64,000 nt of DNA from Apricaphanius iberus (GCA_028564705.1 JAPXFQ010000483.1:1302001-1366000), one strand, 5' to 3'; counted from the first letter of the stretch, positions 22,676 through 34,553 are shown. Notes: generated by a model from the letters alone, not told the origin. Translations and numbers: made by a program.

Positions 22676-24291
22676 TAAACTCAAAAAAAATTATAAACGC
22701 AACACCTTTGTTTCTGCTCCCATTTTTCATCAGATGGACTTAAAGATCTAAAATTCATTCCAGATAAACAATATTACCATTTCTCTCAAACATTTTCACA
22801 AATCAGTCTAAATGTGTGACAGTGAGCATTTCTGGTTTGCTGAGATAATCCATCCCACCTAACAGGTGTGCCACATGAAGATGCTGATCTGACATCATGA
22901 TTAGTTCACAGGTGTACCTTATACTGCCAACAATAAAAGGCCATCCTGGAATGTGCAGTTTTGTCTCACAGCAAAATGCCACAGATGCCACAAGCATTGA
23001 GGGAGCGTGCAATTGGCATGCTGACAGCAGGAATGTCAACCAGATCTGTTGCTCGTGCATTGAATGTTCATTTCTCCACCATAAGCCGTCTCCAAAGGCG
23101 TTTCAGAGAATATGGCAGTACATCCAACCGGCCTCACAACCGCAGACCACGTGTAACCACACCAGCCCAGGACCTCCACATCCAGCAGGTTCACCTCCAA
23201 GATCGTCTGAGACCAGCCACTCAGACAGCTGCTGAAACAATTGGTTTGCATAACCAAACAATTTCTGCACAAACTGTCAGAAACCGTCTCAGGGAAGCTC
23301 AACTGCATGCTCGTCGTCCTCATCGGGGTCTTGACCTGACTCCAGCTCGTCGCCGTAACAGACTTGAGTGGGCAAATGCTCACATTCGATGGCGTCTGGC
23401 ATGTTGGAGAGGTGTTCTCTTCACGGATGAATCTCGGTTTACATTGTTCAGGGCAGATGGCAGACAGCGTGTGTGGTGTCGTGTGGGTGAGCGCTTTGCT
23501 GATGTCAATGTTGTGGACAGAGTGGCCCATGGTGGTGGTGGGGTTATGGTATGGGCAGGCATCTGTTATGGATGAAGAACACAGGTGCATTTTATTGATG
23601 GCATTTTGAATGCACAGAGATACCGTGATGAGATCCTGAGGCCCATTGTTGTGCCATACATCCATGAACGTCACCTCATGTTTCAGCAAGATAATGCACG
23701 GCCCCATGTTGCAAGAATCTGTACACAATTCTTGGAAGCTGAAAATGTCCCAGTTCTTGCATGGCCAGCATACTCACTGGACATGTCATCCATTGAGCAT
23801 GTTTGGGATGTGCTTCACCAGCTTTTACGACAGCATGTACCAGTTCCCTCTAATATTCAACAAGTTCGCATAGCCATTGAAGAGGAGTGGTCTAACATTC
23901 CACAGGCCGCAATTGACAATCTGATAAACTATGCGAAGAAGATGTATTGCACTGCATGAGGCAAATGGTGGTCACACCAGATGCTGACCGGTTTTGAGTC
24001 CCCAGACCCCCAATAAAGCAAAAAACTGCACATTCCAGGGTGGCCTTTTACTGTGGGCAGTATAAGGTACACCTGTGCACTAATCATGATGTCAGATCAG
24101 CATCTTGATGTGGCACACATTATCTTAGCAAAGCAGAAGTGCTCACTATCACTCATTTAGACTGATTTGTGAACAATGTTTGAGAGAAATTGTAATATTG
24201 TGTATCTGGAATGAATTTTAGATCATTAAGTCCATCTCATGAAAATGGGAGCAAAAACTAAGGTGTTGTGTTTATATTTTTGTTGAGTGTG
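22676..24291 (+). mobile_element. Tc1 element, nearly full length, long inverted repeats
   Basis: It starts at a TA dinucleotide (22676) and ends near 24290. The ends are inverted repeats of roughly 230-250 bp: left ...AAACGCAACACCTTTG, right CTAAGGTGTTGTGTTTATAT..., with shared inner blocks such as CTCATGAAAATGGGAGC (right) and its left counterpart, and the ACAGGTGTACCTTATACTGC block at 22910. One transposase gene lies between, followed by a CAATAAAG polyadenylation signal near 24010. The TA at the right end is mutated to TG. This subfamily is very widespread in teleosts. It adjoins the second Pao fragment. Confidence 0.93.
22975..23959 (+). pseudogene. Tc1 transposase with one premature stop
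   Basis: The frame starts ATGCCACAGATGCC at 22977 and runs 327 codons, the normal Tc1 length, with a single TGA at 23573-23575. The N-terminal paired-like helix-turn-helix domains are visible (ALRERAIGMLTAGMSTRSVA, VHFSTISRLQRRF). The catalytic triad is present: FTDESRF near 23425, FQQDNARPH near 23680, and IEHVWD near 23790, with 34 residues between the second D and the E (DD34E). The conserved Pro before IEH is Ser here. Transposase cuts the element out and reinserts it at TA sites in the nucleus. The stop splits the protein between the first and second catalytic residues; a CGA to TGA change is the simplest origin. Confidence 0.93.
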
Positions 24292-25471
24292 GATCATACC
24301 TAGGTATAAGAGGAGCAAGGTGTTTCAAGTGACAGTGGGCAAGAGCAACTTCAGGCATCAGTATTTCATCTGTATTAAATACTATCTTGTCACATTCAAT
24401 AAGAAAAGGGAGATCCATATGTGGGCCTTCACCAACTGGCTCAATTTGGAACCCCACTGCTTTCCTGCAAAGCATTTGAGTTAAACACAAGTTCTCATAT
24501 GGTATGTCTGAGGGCTACCCTCGATTCCAAATAGCTCAAAGAATTCGGGATGAGCCTGTGAGCAATTGGTCTGGTCGTCAAGGATGGCATACATTTTAAC
24601 AGACCATTTGGCTTACCTTTGGGAACACTCGAACTAGGCATACCTTAGAGCAGGATGACAGCCTTCTCTGCAGATCTCAGTACACCATGACGTTACCTCA
24701 GTTGGTGGTGTCGTCTTGTAGCTGAGGGTCTGGTTCAGTTGTGTTTTTTGGCTAGGATTTCAGACTCATATTTGGATGAATAGCGGAGCAATGCTTTGCA
24801 CTTAGGCATTCCTCACACATGATTTTTATGTCAGAATCCTTTATTGTGTACAAGAGAGAACAACAGCGAAAAACACTGTTTGTGTTTTCTGAGTATGTTT
24901 TGTCTTTCTTGCAGTGATTTGGTCCGAAAAGCTCTACATTTGTGGACCGTACAATAACGTGTTCGATCTTCTTCCGTAGTACTAGCAACAACAGTTTTGT
25001 CGACCTCTGTTCTGTTTACAGTTAGAGGAGTTTTGTTGTTGGTTTGTTTTAATGGTGGTCTCTCATCTTTGTTGAAGGATTGACTGTTACATGTCGCAAA
25101 GCTCAGATCATTTCTTGCTTTTGCCTCTTCTTGGACGAACCTTACAACATACGAGAAGGGTGAGAATGTCATGTCATATCTTTTTTTGTATTTTGAACCT
25201 GCGTGAAGCCATTTATCTTGTAAGCTTGGACGCAGATTTTCCACTATGTGCTTAACCCCACGTGGTGTGTCAACATAAGCAAGGCCTGGGAGATAAGCTT
25301 CATCTTAATCAACTTGCAGCTCTAGGAGCAAATATCCTAGTTCTCTAAGTTTTACATAGTCTTTTTTTGAGAACTGTCTAGTTTCTTAAACAAAGCTTTT
25401 TCTACCACTTATGGTGTAGCAAAAGATTCTTCCAACCTGTCCCATGACAACTGAAGGGCTGCGTTGGGATT

Positions 25472-25512
<41 letters not shown>

Positions 25513-25960
25513 CAGATCTGATTCTTTTAACATACTCTGAAGACTATTTACCGATCCACTTGACTAGGAGATCCTGGCTATAAGTAAGATCAATGCCTTC
25601 AGTTGCATCTAAGAATAAAGACTGCCATTCTCTAAAATGTTCTGGGTTATCATCAAACTTAAAGAGCCCTGTCGTAATTAACTCTTTGCAGGCAAGAAAC
25701 CTAGCAAAGTCAGCCATAGGTTGATCACTATATTTTTAAATCCAGTTCCATATTTGCTTGCCGCTTTTTAATTTCCAGTTGTCCCTTACTGTATAAGGTT
25801 TTAGAATTTGTGGCTGCGCCGCAGGCTCGTGCAAAGATGGCTGCTCCAAAACACTAGACTTCAACGATAACTTGGAGTATGAGCGTTTGGACCTGGAGCT
25901 AGCTCTGGACGAATTACTCAATGATCGTTTGGAAGTGGAGTTCGCTTGAGATTACGGCTG
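24272..25960 (-). mobile_element. gag: BEL/Pao retrotransposon, copy 2 (gag and protease part)
   Basis: Minus-strand blocks in order from 25960 are a Ser/Arg-rich start (NSSRASSRSKRSYSKLSL near 25915), MADFARFLACKELITTGLF near 25700, NPEHFREWQSLFLDATEGID near 25630, then KDYVKLRELGYLLLELQ near 25340, NLRPSLQDKWLHAGSKYK near 25230, the zinc-knuckle part HKCRAFRTKSLQERQ near 24950 and CEECLSAKHCSAIHP near 24790, and the aspartic protease region AILDDQTNCS near 24600 followed by LMPEVALAHCHLKHLAPLIP near 24330. This is Pao gag plus protease, with stops and a (TA)n insertion at 25477. It is cut off at the Tc1 element; nothing from Pao resumes on the other side of it. Confidence 0.85.
25477..25508. 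repeat. (TA)n microsatellite
   Basis: About 15 TA units lie within the Pao gag remains. Confidence 0.96.
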
Positions 25961-27099
25961 ACACAAAGGACTAATTTAATTTTGGTTAATCTACCGACTA
26001 ATTGATTAGTCTAAATTATTATTTTGTTTAAGAAAAAAACTATTTGATTCCCATAATTTTATTTTCAGTAAACATTACCTTTCAATTCACAAAGCAAATA
26101 CATGTAAGCACAATGTTCCAAATAAAAATGGCATCTGGGAAAAAAAGTGCTAAATCCACCACAGAAAATGTTTATGCTAATAAACCTATCAAAGGCAACT
26201 CATGTTCCAGCTTTTGTAAACAGAGAGACTGCATTGGAATTAATAAAACATTGAGGTAATTCTTCTGTAATTCACCATGTTCAGTAATTTGACTCATATT
26301 CCAGCTTTTATCTTAACACTGAACAAGTGGTAAACAAAGATACCACTTTGAAATTAATAAATCAGAGGTAATTCATTCGTACTAAACCATGTACAGTATT
26401 TTTTTTTTCTTTTTACATTTTCAAATGATCAAAACAGGTTTTCAACTCACATGATTCCAAGTTGGCAGCCCCTTGTCTTCATGTCATTGTTTGTGATATT
26501 TTTTTATGTACAACACTTTGGAGCAACCTTGGTTGCTGTAAAAGCACTTTATTAATTAACTTGACCTTGACCATCTCAGAAAAATGAATGAAATTAAAAA
26601 TAATTTTGTTCTATACAACAAGATTTTGTTATGTACTAACAAGCATATGTTGTATGAGATCTCATTACACAGTGCACTTGCTCTGTATTGTTGTTAAATC
26701 CTTCAATAAAGATTTGTTGAAAAAAAGAAGCATAATTTTCCTCCATATCCAAATAAATCTCTGTCTCCGTTTCATTCATTTTCTGACGTGAAGACAGAGA
26801 GCTGCCATTTTTTTCATGTGAGCGGGAAACACATTTTGATTAGTCACTTGAATATCTGCCCTCAGCACACAGCTCACATAGAGCCGACACTGAGACCAAA
26901 CAATTTGATTTTCACCTCAACACCTCATAAGGCTGAAAAATTAGGCCACACAGTGAGCCTTATGCTGAGCAAACTACCTCGAATGACTTGAAGCTCAATA
27001 GATTGTTGTCGTGTTTTGCAGGCTTTAACCGTGTTGCGGCAAACAAAAAATATCTATGTATCCTACATAGAAGTAATAAATTAATACACAAAAGTGTCA
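25961..27099. other. Non-coding, with a LINE-type 3' tail
   Basis: AT-rich. The part at about 26490-26560 (GTACAACACTTTGGAGCAAC ... TGTAAAAGCACTTTATTAAT) matches the typical 3' UTR of teleost L2/Rex1 LINEs on the plus strand. No gene is seen elsewhere. Confidence 0.5.
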
Positions 27100-27630
27100 C
27101 TAACTTATCATTTAAGTACTCAATTTTTAGAAGATATTTATTTTTTCAGCCGATTCGGATGTTGTCAATCCATTAAATGGCTGTTATTAGCGGTTATCAC
27201 TCCCATTAAATGCCGTCAGACTGTGCCCTCTCTACCTACTAGTAGGTTATCAACCATTCGTATCCCTGAAAACAACCAACCGTCTGCACGTGTCAAAAAT
27301 TCTTTGTCAGAGTAGCATATCGTAACTGGAGTTATCTAACCAATCTTAACCAACCCACAAGTTTTATGTCCTAACCTTAAGGTCACAGAAGGACAAATAT
27401 ACTTTGTTTTAAATGCCTAAGCCTAAACCTAATTTCAAAAGGTTTTAAACACCAAATGGAAAAGTACGTTTCAGTAGGTAGAGAGGGCACAGTCTGACGC
27501 CATTTAAACAGAGTGATAACCACTGATAGCGGCCACTTAATGGGCTGATCACATCCGAAACGGGTGATTTTTTTTTGAAAAGTGTTGTAAGAAGGCATAT
27601 CAATTTATTTAAAGTACTTACAGGGGTGGT
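27100..27630. mobile_element. Palindromic MITE with long inverted repeats
   Basis: The arms at about 27105-27240 and 27470-27627 are reverse complements over at least 110 bp. Shared blocks are GTCAGACTGTGCCCTCTCTA (left, near 27209) with its complement at 27475-27497, GCGGTTATCAC with its complement near 27515, and CGATTCGGATGTTGTCAATC with its complement near 27545-27560. A unique centre of about 230 bp lies between. No protein is seen. Superfamily unknown: target duplication not identified. Confidence 0.82.
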
Positions 27631-28429
27631 TTTAATTTTTCTGGCGTCTCTTGGATTGCTCCTTTATAGCACCTTTTCAGATGTTTGTTCATTGAGCTGG
27701 TGCTTTTGTGGTAGGCCAAAGAAGCCTTCTAGATGGTACAAACTACTCATTGTTTTTGGTTTGCCTAAAATATTTCCAACCTTTCGATAATTTTGGTCTA
27801 AAACATTCACTGACCGCCTCCACACTTTCTTCGTTTTCTGCCATTTTTATTTTATTTTATTGTTTGTGTGTATGTGGTCGCAGAAAAAGTCTGCGTCAGT
27901 AGCATTGGGAAGGTCATCATCTGAGTTGAGTGGAAGTGTGAGACTAAAGTGCACAGCACCATTTTGTGGCTTGGGAGAAATATGTTTTTGTGGTCCTTTG
28001 AAATGTTCTTCAACAAAATCTGACATAGACAATATTTAATAGTATGACTACTCGCGACAGCACTACTTTTGATGAATTAGCTAGCGACTGTGTCGAGCTA
28101 GATCCAACTTCTGATGAAGCTACATATTCTGATGGTGCATTCACACCGCACATTGGACTGCGTCAGGCAACGCATTCAACGGATGAAGTATGATGTACGT
28201 ACTTTTTGGCTTCCATAGCTTGATTCTGAGAAAAAAAAAAAAATCATTGGCGGGGCTTCCTCTGTTGCAGCACGTTCTGAACTATGGTGGATCGTAACGA
28301 GAGAGTGGCTAGGCTTTATTTGCTAGATAAAGCTAGACAATGTTGACATTGGGTGCATCAGTGCTCATTCTTCAGATGTGTTCTGAATTTGGGGAGTTTA
28401 ACTATTTGCTCCAGGAGCTGCTTATGGAT
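27631..28429. other. Non-coding stretch
   Basis: No supported gene. Short open frames such as 27847-28032 (minus) have no family resemblance. The segment from about 28230 may be the 5' untranslated part of the following Rex3 or its target DNA. Confidence 0.4.
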
Positions 28430-31138
28430 GAGGTTCGCTTTCAGCCGAGCGCCTGGTGGCCGGGCCTTTACCCATGGGGCCTGGCTGGGCTTAGCCCGAA
28501 GAAGCAACATGGGCCCCCCTTCCCATGAGCTCACCACCTGTGGGAGGGGCCATAGGGGTCGGGTGCAGTGCAAGATGGGCGGTTGCCGAAGACGGGGGCC
28601 ATGGCGATCCGATCGTCGGCTGCAGAAGCTGGCTCTTGGGACGTGGAACATCACCTCTCTGATGGGGAAGGAGCCGGAGCTGATGTGCGAGGTTGAGAGG
28701 TTCCGACTGGACATCGTCGGCCTTGCCTCGTCGCACGGCTCTGGCTCTGGAACCAGTCTCCTCGTTAGACTCTCTTGCACTCTGGATTTGCTCCCATTGA
28801 GAGGCACCGATCTGGGGTGGGCATACTTGTTGCCCCCCATGTTGGCGCCTGTACGATGGGGTTTACCCCTGTGAATGGGTAGCCTCTCTCCTTCTATGGG
28901 TGGGGGGACGGGTCCTGACTTTGTTTGTGTTTATCCACCAAACAGTAGATCAGATTACCCACCCTTCTTGGAGTCCTTGGAGAGGGTGCTGGAGAGTGCT
29001 CTTTCTAGGGACTCCCTCATTCTGCTGGGGGACTTTAACTCTCACGTGGGCAATGACAGTGAGACCTGGAAAGGCATGGTTGGGCGGTATGGCCCCCCTT
29101 GGTCTGAACCCGAGCGGTGTTTTGTTGTTGGACTTCTGTGCTCGTCATGGATTGTCCATAACAAACACCATGTTTAATCATAAGGGCGTTCATGTGTGCA
29201 CTTGGCACCAGGACACCCTAGGCCACAGCTCGATGATCGACTTGGTTGTTGTTTCATCTGACCTGTGGCTGCATGCTTTGGACACTCGGGCGAAGAGAGG
29301 GGTGGAGCAATCCACCGACCACTACGTAGTGGTGACTCGAACACGTCCCGGGGGAGGCGGGGGACATTGAGTCCGAGTGGGCAATGTTCCGTGCCTCCGT
29401 TGTTGAGGCAGCCACGGCGGCAACCCTCGAACAGGTGGACACCGTCGGTGAGGGATGCTGTCAAGCTGAAGAAGGAGTCCTATTGGGCCTTTTTGGCCTG
29501 TGTGACTCCGGAAGCAGCTGATAGGTATTGGCAGGCCAATCGAAGTGCAACTTGGATGGTCGCTGAAGAAAAAACTTGGGTGTGGGTGGAGTTTGGAGAG
29601 ACCATGGAGAATGACTTCCGTATGGCTTCGGGGGGAGCAGTCTGCCACCAACACTGTTAACAGTGGGGGTAGTGTGCTGCTGACCTCAGCAAGGGACATC
29701 TTGGGTCGGTGGGTGGAATACTTCGAAGACCTCCTCAATCCCACCGACACGCCTTCCTGTTTGGAAGCAGGGTCTGGGGACAATCTCTGGTGCTGAGGTC
29801 ACCAAGGTTGTTAAAAAGCTCCTTGGTGGCAGGGCTCCCAGCGTGGATGAGATTCGTCCCAAGTTCCTCAAGGCTCTGGATGTTGTAGGGCTATGTTGGT
29901 TTATACTGCTCTGCCATACCTGGATATAGTGGACCCTTGGATTGGCAGACCAGGGTGGTAGTCGCCCTGTTTATAAAAGCCACAGAGTGTGTTCCAATTA
30001 CAGGGGGATCACACTCCTGAGCCTCCCTGGTAAGTTCTATTCAGGGGTTCTGGAGAGGAGGGTTCGATGGATAGTCAAACCTTGGATTCAGGAGGATCAA
30101 TGCGGTTTTGGGAACACTTGACCAGCTCTACACCCTCAGCAGGGTCCTGGACGGTACAGGGCCCTTTGATAAGGGTGTTAGGTCCCTGTATGACCGGGGT
30201 CAGAGTTTGGTTCGCATTGCCTGCAGTAAGTCGGTTTTGTTTCCAGTGAGAGTGTGACAACGGCAAGGTTGCCCTTTGTCACCGATCCTGTTCATAACAT
30301 TTATGTACAGGATTTCTAGGCACGGCCAAGGTGTTGAGGGGATCCGTTTTGGTGGCCTCAGGATCAGGTCTCTGCTTTTCGCAGATGATATGGTCCTGTT
30401 GGCTTTATGTGAACATGATCTACAGCTTTCACTGGAGCGGTTCGCAGCCGACTGTGAAGTGGCTGGGACAAGGATCAGCACCTCCAAATCCGAGACTATG
30501 GTCTTGAGCCGAAAAAGTGTAGGGTGCCTTCTTCGGGTCGGGGATGGGGTTTACGTATCTGGGGGTCTTGTTCACGAATGAGGGGAAAATGGAGCGGAAG
30601 ATCGATAGATGGATTGTTGTGGTGAAGAGAGAGCTGAGCCGAAAGTCAAGGCTCTCGATTTACCGGTCGATCTACATTCTAACCCTCATCTGTGGTCACA
30701 AACTTTGGGTGGTGACTGAAAGAACGAGATCACGGATAGAAGCAGCTGAAATGAGTTTCCTCCGTAGGGTGGCTGGGTTCTCCCTTAGAGATAGGGTGAG
30801 AAGCTCGGTCATCCGGAGGGGGCACAGAGTGGAGCCGCTGTTCCTCCACATCAAAAGGAGCCAGTTGAGGTGGCTCAGGCATCTGGTCAGGATAACTCCT
30901 GGACGCCTCCCTGGTGAAATGTTCTGGGCATGTCCCACCAGGAGGAGGCCCAGGGGAAGACCCAGGACTTGCTGGAGGGATTATATCTCCCAGCTTGCCT
31001 AGGAACACCTCAGCATTCCTCCCGAGGAGCTGGATCAGGTGGCTGGGGGTAGGGAAGTCCGGGTTTTCTCTGCTTAAGCTACTGCCCCCGCGATCCGACC
31101 CCGGATCAGCGGAAGAAGATGGATGGATGGATGGATGG
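28430..31138 (+). mobile_element. Rex3 (RTE-clade) LINE, long copy
   Basis: It ends in a (GGAT)n tail at 31119-31138. Plus-strand blocks in order: the start of the endonuclease LALGTWNITSLMGKEPEL near 28630, DIVGLASSHG near 28710, LILLGDFNSHVGND near 29020, LGHSSMIDLVVVSSDL near 29217, then the linker, EYFEDLLNPTDTPSCLEAG near 29720, the RT with QGCPLSPILFITFMYRI-like sequence near 30258-30310, LLFADDMVLLA near 30370, FTYLGVLFTNEGKMERKID near 30550, and the C-terminal RRVAGFSLRDRVRSSVIRRG and RPRGRPRTCWRDYISQLA to about 31000. Both enzymatic domains are represented, making it one of the more complete elements in the window, but there are at least five frame breaks (near 28870, 29370, 29790, 30257, 30540). 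Dead copy. Confidence 0.93.
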
Positions 31139-32582
31139 AACTTATGAACTTATCATATCACCATAAAGCCAATATGCTAATTCTAGGAATTAATGGATCC
31201 GCTTTGAAATGTGCGCTGCTTTTTGGTCTGGTTATTACTGTTTATGTCAGAATCGGTGCCATGATGGCACCAGACATAGGTACCCATTCCTACTTTTCAC
31301 TGTACTGTTATCACTACATGTTGGATACACTGTGCATGTTAATGCAGATCAACAGCAAGTCAAACTCAATTTTCATGAGCCAGGAGACTGAGCGTCTTGC
31401 TCCTTTAATACGATCTGCAAATCCTTGCAGCTGTGGCTTGAATAGCTCGATCAAACTGTCAAGTTCACTCAAACTCCTGAATAGGACAGACTTTGTAGAT
31501 TGTGTGAGTTAGGATAGGTTAAAAGTGAAACTCATTTTGTGTTATATTGCCCACAGTATGACGATCTTAGAAATGTATTATTGGGTGAATTGTTTGCTCA
31601 AAATCCTGAAATTTTCTGGATCAGTGACGACAGCAAGATGAAATGGTTGTTTAATTTTAATTTATACCATGGTTTGGGTGAATACTCGATTCTGATTGGC
31701 TGGAGGGTGTACGTTAAAAAGTGATAATGGACACCTTGGAAAGTCATCCCGTCAATTTGCCTGATGACAGTTCTAAATTATTTCGCTGACTAGAACAGCA
31801 ATGGAGACTCAAAGTCACTTGCATCATCCTCTGGACATATACAAGCAGTAAGTAGTGCACTGGCCTTCTGAAATCATACTTTGTATCACAGAACGTAAGG
31901 TAAAGCCATCATCTCATTTCCCATCACTGATGAACTGCTGCGGTCGGCTCGCTGTGGCCACGTTGCTTGGGAACGCCTATATACAGGAGATATTAAATAG
32001 TGCGCTCGACTTATATAAAACAAAAACTCACAACTTATGTTTTTAAGGTGAAACTATATATTTGATTAAGTTGAAATTGTTTCACAAACTGGCTGAACTT
32101 TTCTGTGTAGATTGATTCAACACTAGCCTGTTTGTTGAGTTTACTAAGGAATGCTTTGTAGCTGGTTACTTTTTCTTTTGAAAGTTTGCTCAACTACTCA
32201 TACTGACAAGTCAAAGCACTTTATACTCTCTAAAGGGCAGGGCCGCTGCTAGGCTTTTGGAGGACTTAAGCTTGATTGGCCCGGGACACACCCAAAACGT
32301 ATTTAAATTGTTGATATTTATTTTAAAATTGGAATTAAATATGGCTGCATGTAATCCTTGTACATTTTTAAGGATTGATCCTGTGAATGTTTTTAAAATG
32401 TAAAAAAAATGTGATTAGTAAAAGCTAAATAAAAGTAACAACACATTCGGATTTACTGATGTTTTTTTTTACAGTGGGATAGAAAGTGACTAAAAATATG
32501 AAGCATCATCAGTCTGCAGTTTATCTGTAAAGCATTTCATATTATGGCACTGTGAAAGTATATTCAACTATGTTATATTAGT
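31139..32582. other. Mostly non-coding, SINE scrap at 32195-32240
   Basis: I can support no gene. The 129-codon plus frame from 31123 starts inside the Rex3 tail and has no family resemblance. At about 32195-32240 there is a short piece of the SINE 3' end (minus) like that at 7290. Confidence 0.45.
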
Positions 32583-33132
32583 GTTAAGCTTGGTTTATGC
32601 TTGACACATGTACATTCCGCGCGGAAATGAGACGTGCGGAACCGGCCGAGACGCCTTCCAGCAGCGTTTATACTTTTTGCGGCTTGTCCCTGCTGAGAAC
32701 CAATATTCTCAAAGACTGTAGGGGGCGGCGTAGGGCTCTACAGCATGCATACAACACTACACCATAGTAGAAGTAGTAATCACTGTTGTTTACAAGATGC
32801 CGACACCCGTGAGCTTAAACAAAGCAGAAATTTTATGCTGTTTACTTAGGAAAAAAAGCCGAAAAAGGAGACTATCCTCTCTTTTATTAAAACACAGTTG
32901 ATCACAGTGATCTCTATCGGCCAAATCATAAACATGTCTGTATTTAAGAACCTCCGCCATGTTTTTCCGCGCGGGACCGTCCGCGTTGTTACAAAATTTC
33001 CTAGGTGCACGATGCGGAAATTTCGGTCCCCGCGGTGGCCGCGCGGAGAGGCGTGGTTGCTGAAATGAAGTAATTTGGGCGCATGGATCCGTGCTGACCA
33101 CGCAGATGCATCAAGCATAAACCAAGCTTAAT
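32583..33132. mobile_element. MITE with TTAAGCTTGGTTTATGC ends
   Basis: The ends are inverted repeats: left TTAAGCTTGGTTTATGCTTG at 32584, right CAAGCATAAACCAAGCTTAA ending at 33131, about 19 of 20 bases or better. The element is about 550 bp and moderately GC-rich in the right half. Minus-strand frames of 90-103 codons (to 33118) with GPKFPHRAPRKFCNNADG are probably chance or decayed element coding sequence. The TTA/TAA at the ends fits PIF/Harbinger duplications, but an alternative with TTAA is not excluded. Confidence 0.8.
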
Positions 33133-34111
33133 GGAACATGGACAAAACCTATACTCCATTTATACACATCAAACAAAGCAACGTTGGCATTGTGTACATG
33201 ACCAAAAGGGAAGATAACAGAATTAGGGGGACCATAGTTTGGATAATAAAAAAGAGGACACTTGGCTCTGTCTTGAGATACACAAATTAGTCTCTCAAAG
33301 ATGCCTTTAATACATGTAAAGCCTTTTTTATATCATTAGATTAGACAATATAATTCAGCTATAGAACAAAATAATATTTTTTTATAGACTTCTCCAGAGG
33401 TAACTCAACATTTATTTTGTGCCTTAAATAATCTTTTCAACAAGTCAATAGTACATAGATGAAAATAAGAAAATAAAAATCTTGAATGAGATAGTTCTAG
33501 AAATTATGTTATTTATGTATTAGAAAAACTGTTTACTGATTTATGAACAGGATTGTTTCAGTAATTAATCAGTCCAAGTTTTACATTTGACTCATTGTAT
33601 GATTCACCATTTTGTTAACAGTACAGGACTATCAGAAAGGGACATTTTGACCTCCTGCCAGTGCAGCACAAAATGATAAAGATGTGAGGATTCTGTGGCT
33701 TGTGAGTGTTTGTGTGTTTTTTCCTATTCTCCTAACTTCTCTGTAGGGCGTGGCAGGAAGCAGCACAAGGTGTTTCTCATTCACCCTCGTTACAACCAGC
33801 TTTATAAGGGGACAAATTCCTAAACGTAAGATAAGAGTGACGTCCCGTTGCTATGGAAAACTTAATTTCCTATGCTTGAGTAAATAAACGGACAGCAGTG
33901 TGTTTGGTTGTTGAATAACACGTGTGAAACCAGGAAATGGAAAACTTCAATGATTATTAACAGTGCAAATAGCAGAAATAATGCACGATGACATATTTGT
34001 GTCGGCCATGAGACTGACACTTCATACAACTTACACACAATAGCCTACTTACAGAGAGGGTGAAGTTTAAAAACGAAAAAACGTGAAATGCATCATATTA
34101 CCCTGCCTAAA
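33133..34111. other. Non-coding stretch
   Basis: AT-rich. I see no gene or nameable repeat. Confidence 0.45.
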
Positions 34112-34212
34112 ACCTACTGATAGCTGGGATAAGATGCAGCTCCCCCCCCCCCACACCCCCATGCGAGCCTGAATTGGATGAAAGCGGTATGGATAATGGA
34201 TGGATGGATGCA
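34112..34212 (+). repeat. Fish LINE/SINE 3' end with (GGAT)n tail
   Basis: The 'ACTGATAGCTGGGATAAGATGCAGCTCC' type block (near 34116), a poly-C run, the 'GAATTGGATGAAAGCGGTAT' type block and GGATGGATGG at about 34196-34208 form the common teleost repeat end. Confidence 0.75.
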
Positions 34213-34326
34213 TCATATTAAGGGAGTGATTGCAAGTAGGCTGTAAAAAATTAGGCTGTCTAATGAGCACATCAGACACATCTTAAATAGAACCCCCCCC
34301 TACCGTGAAAAGCACTTTGTGAACTG

Positions 34327-34553
34327 AAAATGAGTGGCGAGAAAAGAAAATGGAAATCTAACTTAAAGAGCGATTCGGAGCCGGGATTACGAATAAGAAG
34401 AAAAGCGAGGCATGGGTGGAAATGAGCAGAAACATAAATTCATCTTATCCAGCGGTTTCTCGAACGGCAAAAGACTGTGAGAAGAGATGGTATTCTCTAC
34501 AGTCCCAGTGTCGCCTCGAGATTGCCACTTATAAAAAGGATGCTGCTGCAACA
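34327..34553 (+). pseudogene. Myb/SANT-like domain exon remnant (Harbinger-associated type)
   Basis: Translation at about 34388-34548 gives ITNKKKSEAWVEMSRNINSS and RTAKDCEKRWYSLQSQCRLE, followed by IATYKKDAAATG. This is the pattern (W...I...N......R....C.KRW..L) of the Myb/SANT-like DNA-binding domain in the accessory protein of Harbinger transposons and related host genes. An ATG with MSGEKRKWKSN lies just upstream at 34330 but in another frame, so bases have been lost between them. The exon-like segment ends in CAACAG/GTAGGC, a fair splice donor, near 34551. No transposase or further exon is recognised. Likely a transposon-derived pseudo-exon; a host gene is less likely. Confidence 0.6.

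Noticed and set aside
22897..23235. 112-codon plus-strand frame overlapping the Tc1 transposase start
   Set aside because: It is an alternative frame of the transposase gene.
23036..23728. 230-codon minus-strand open frame in the Tc1 element
   Set aside because: Antisense shadow of the transposase; no motif of its own.
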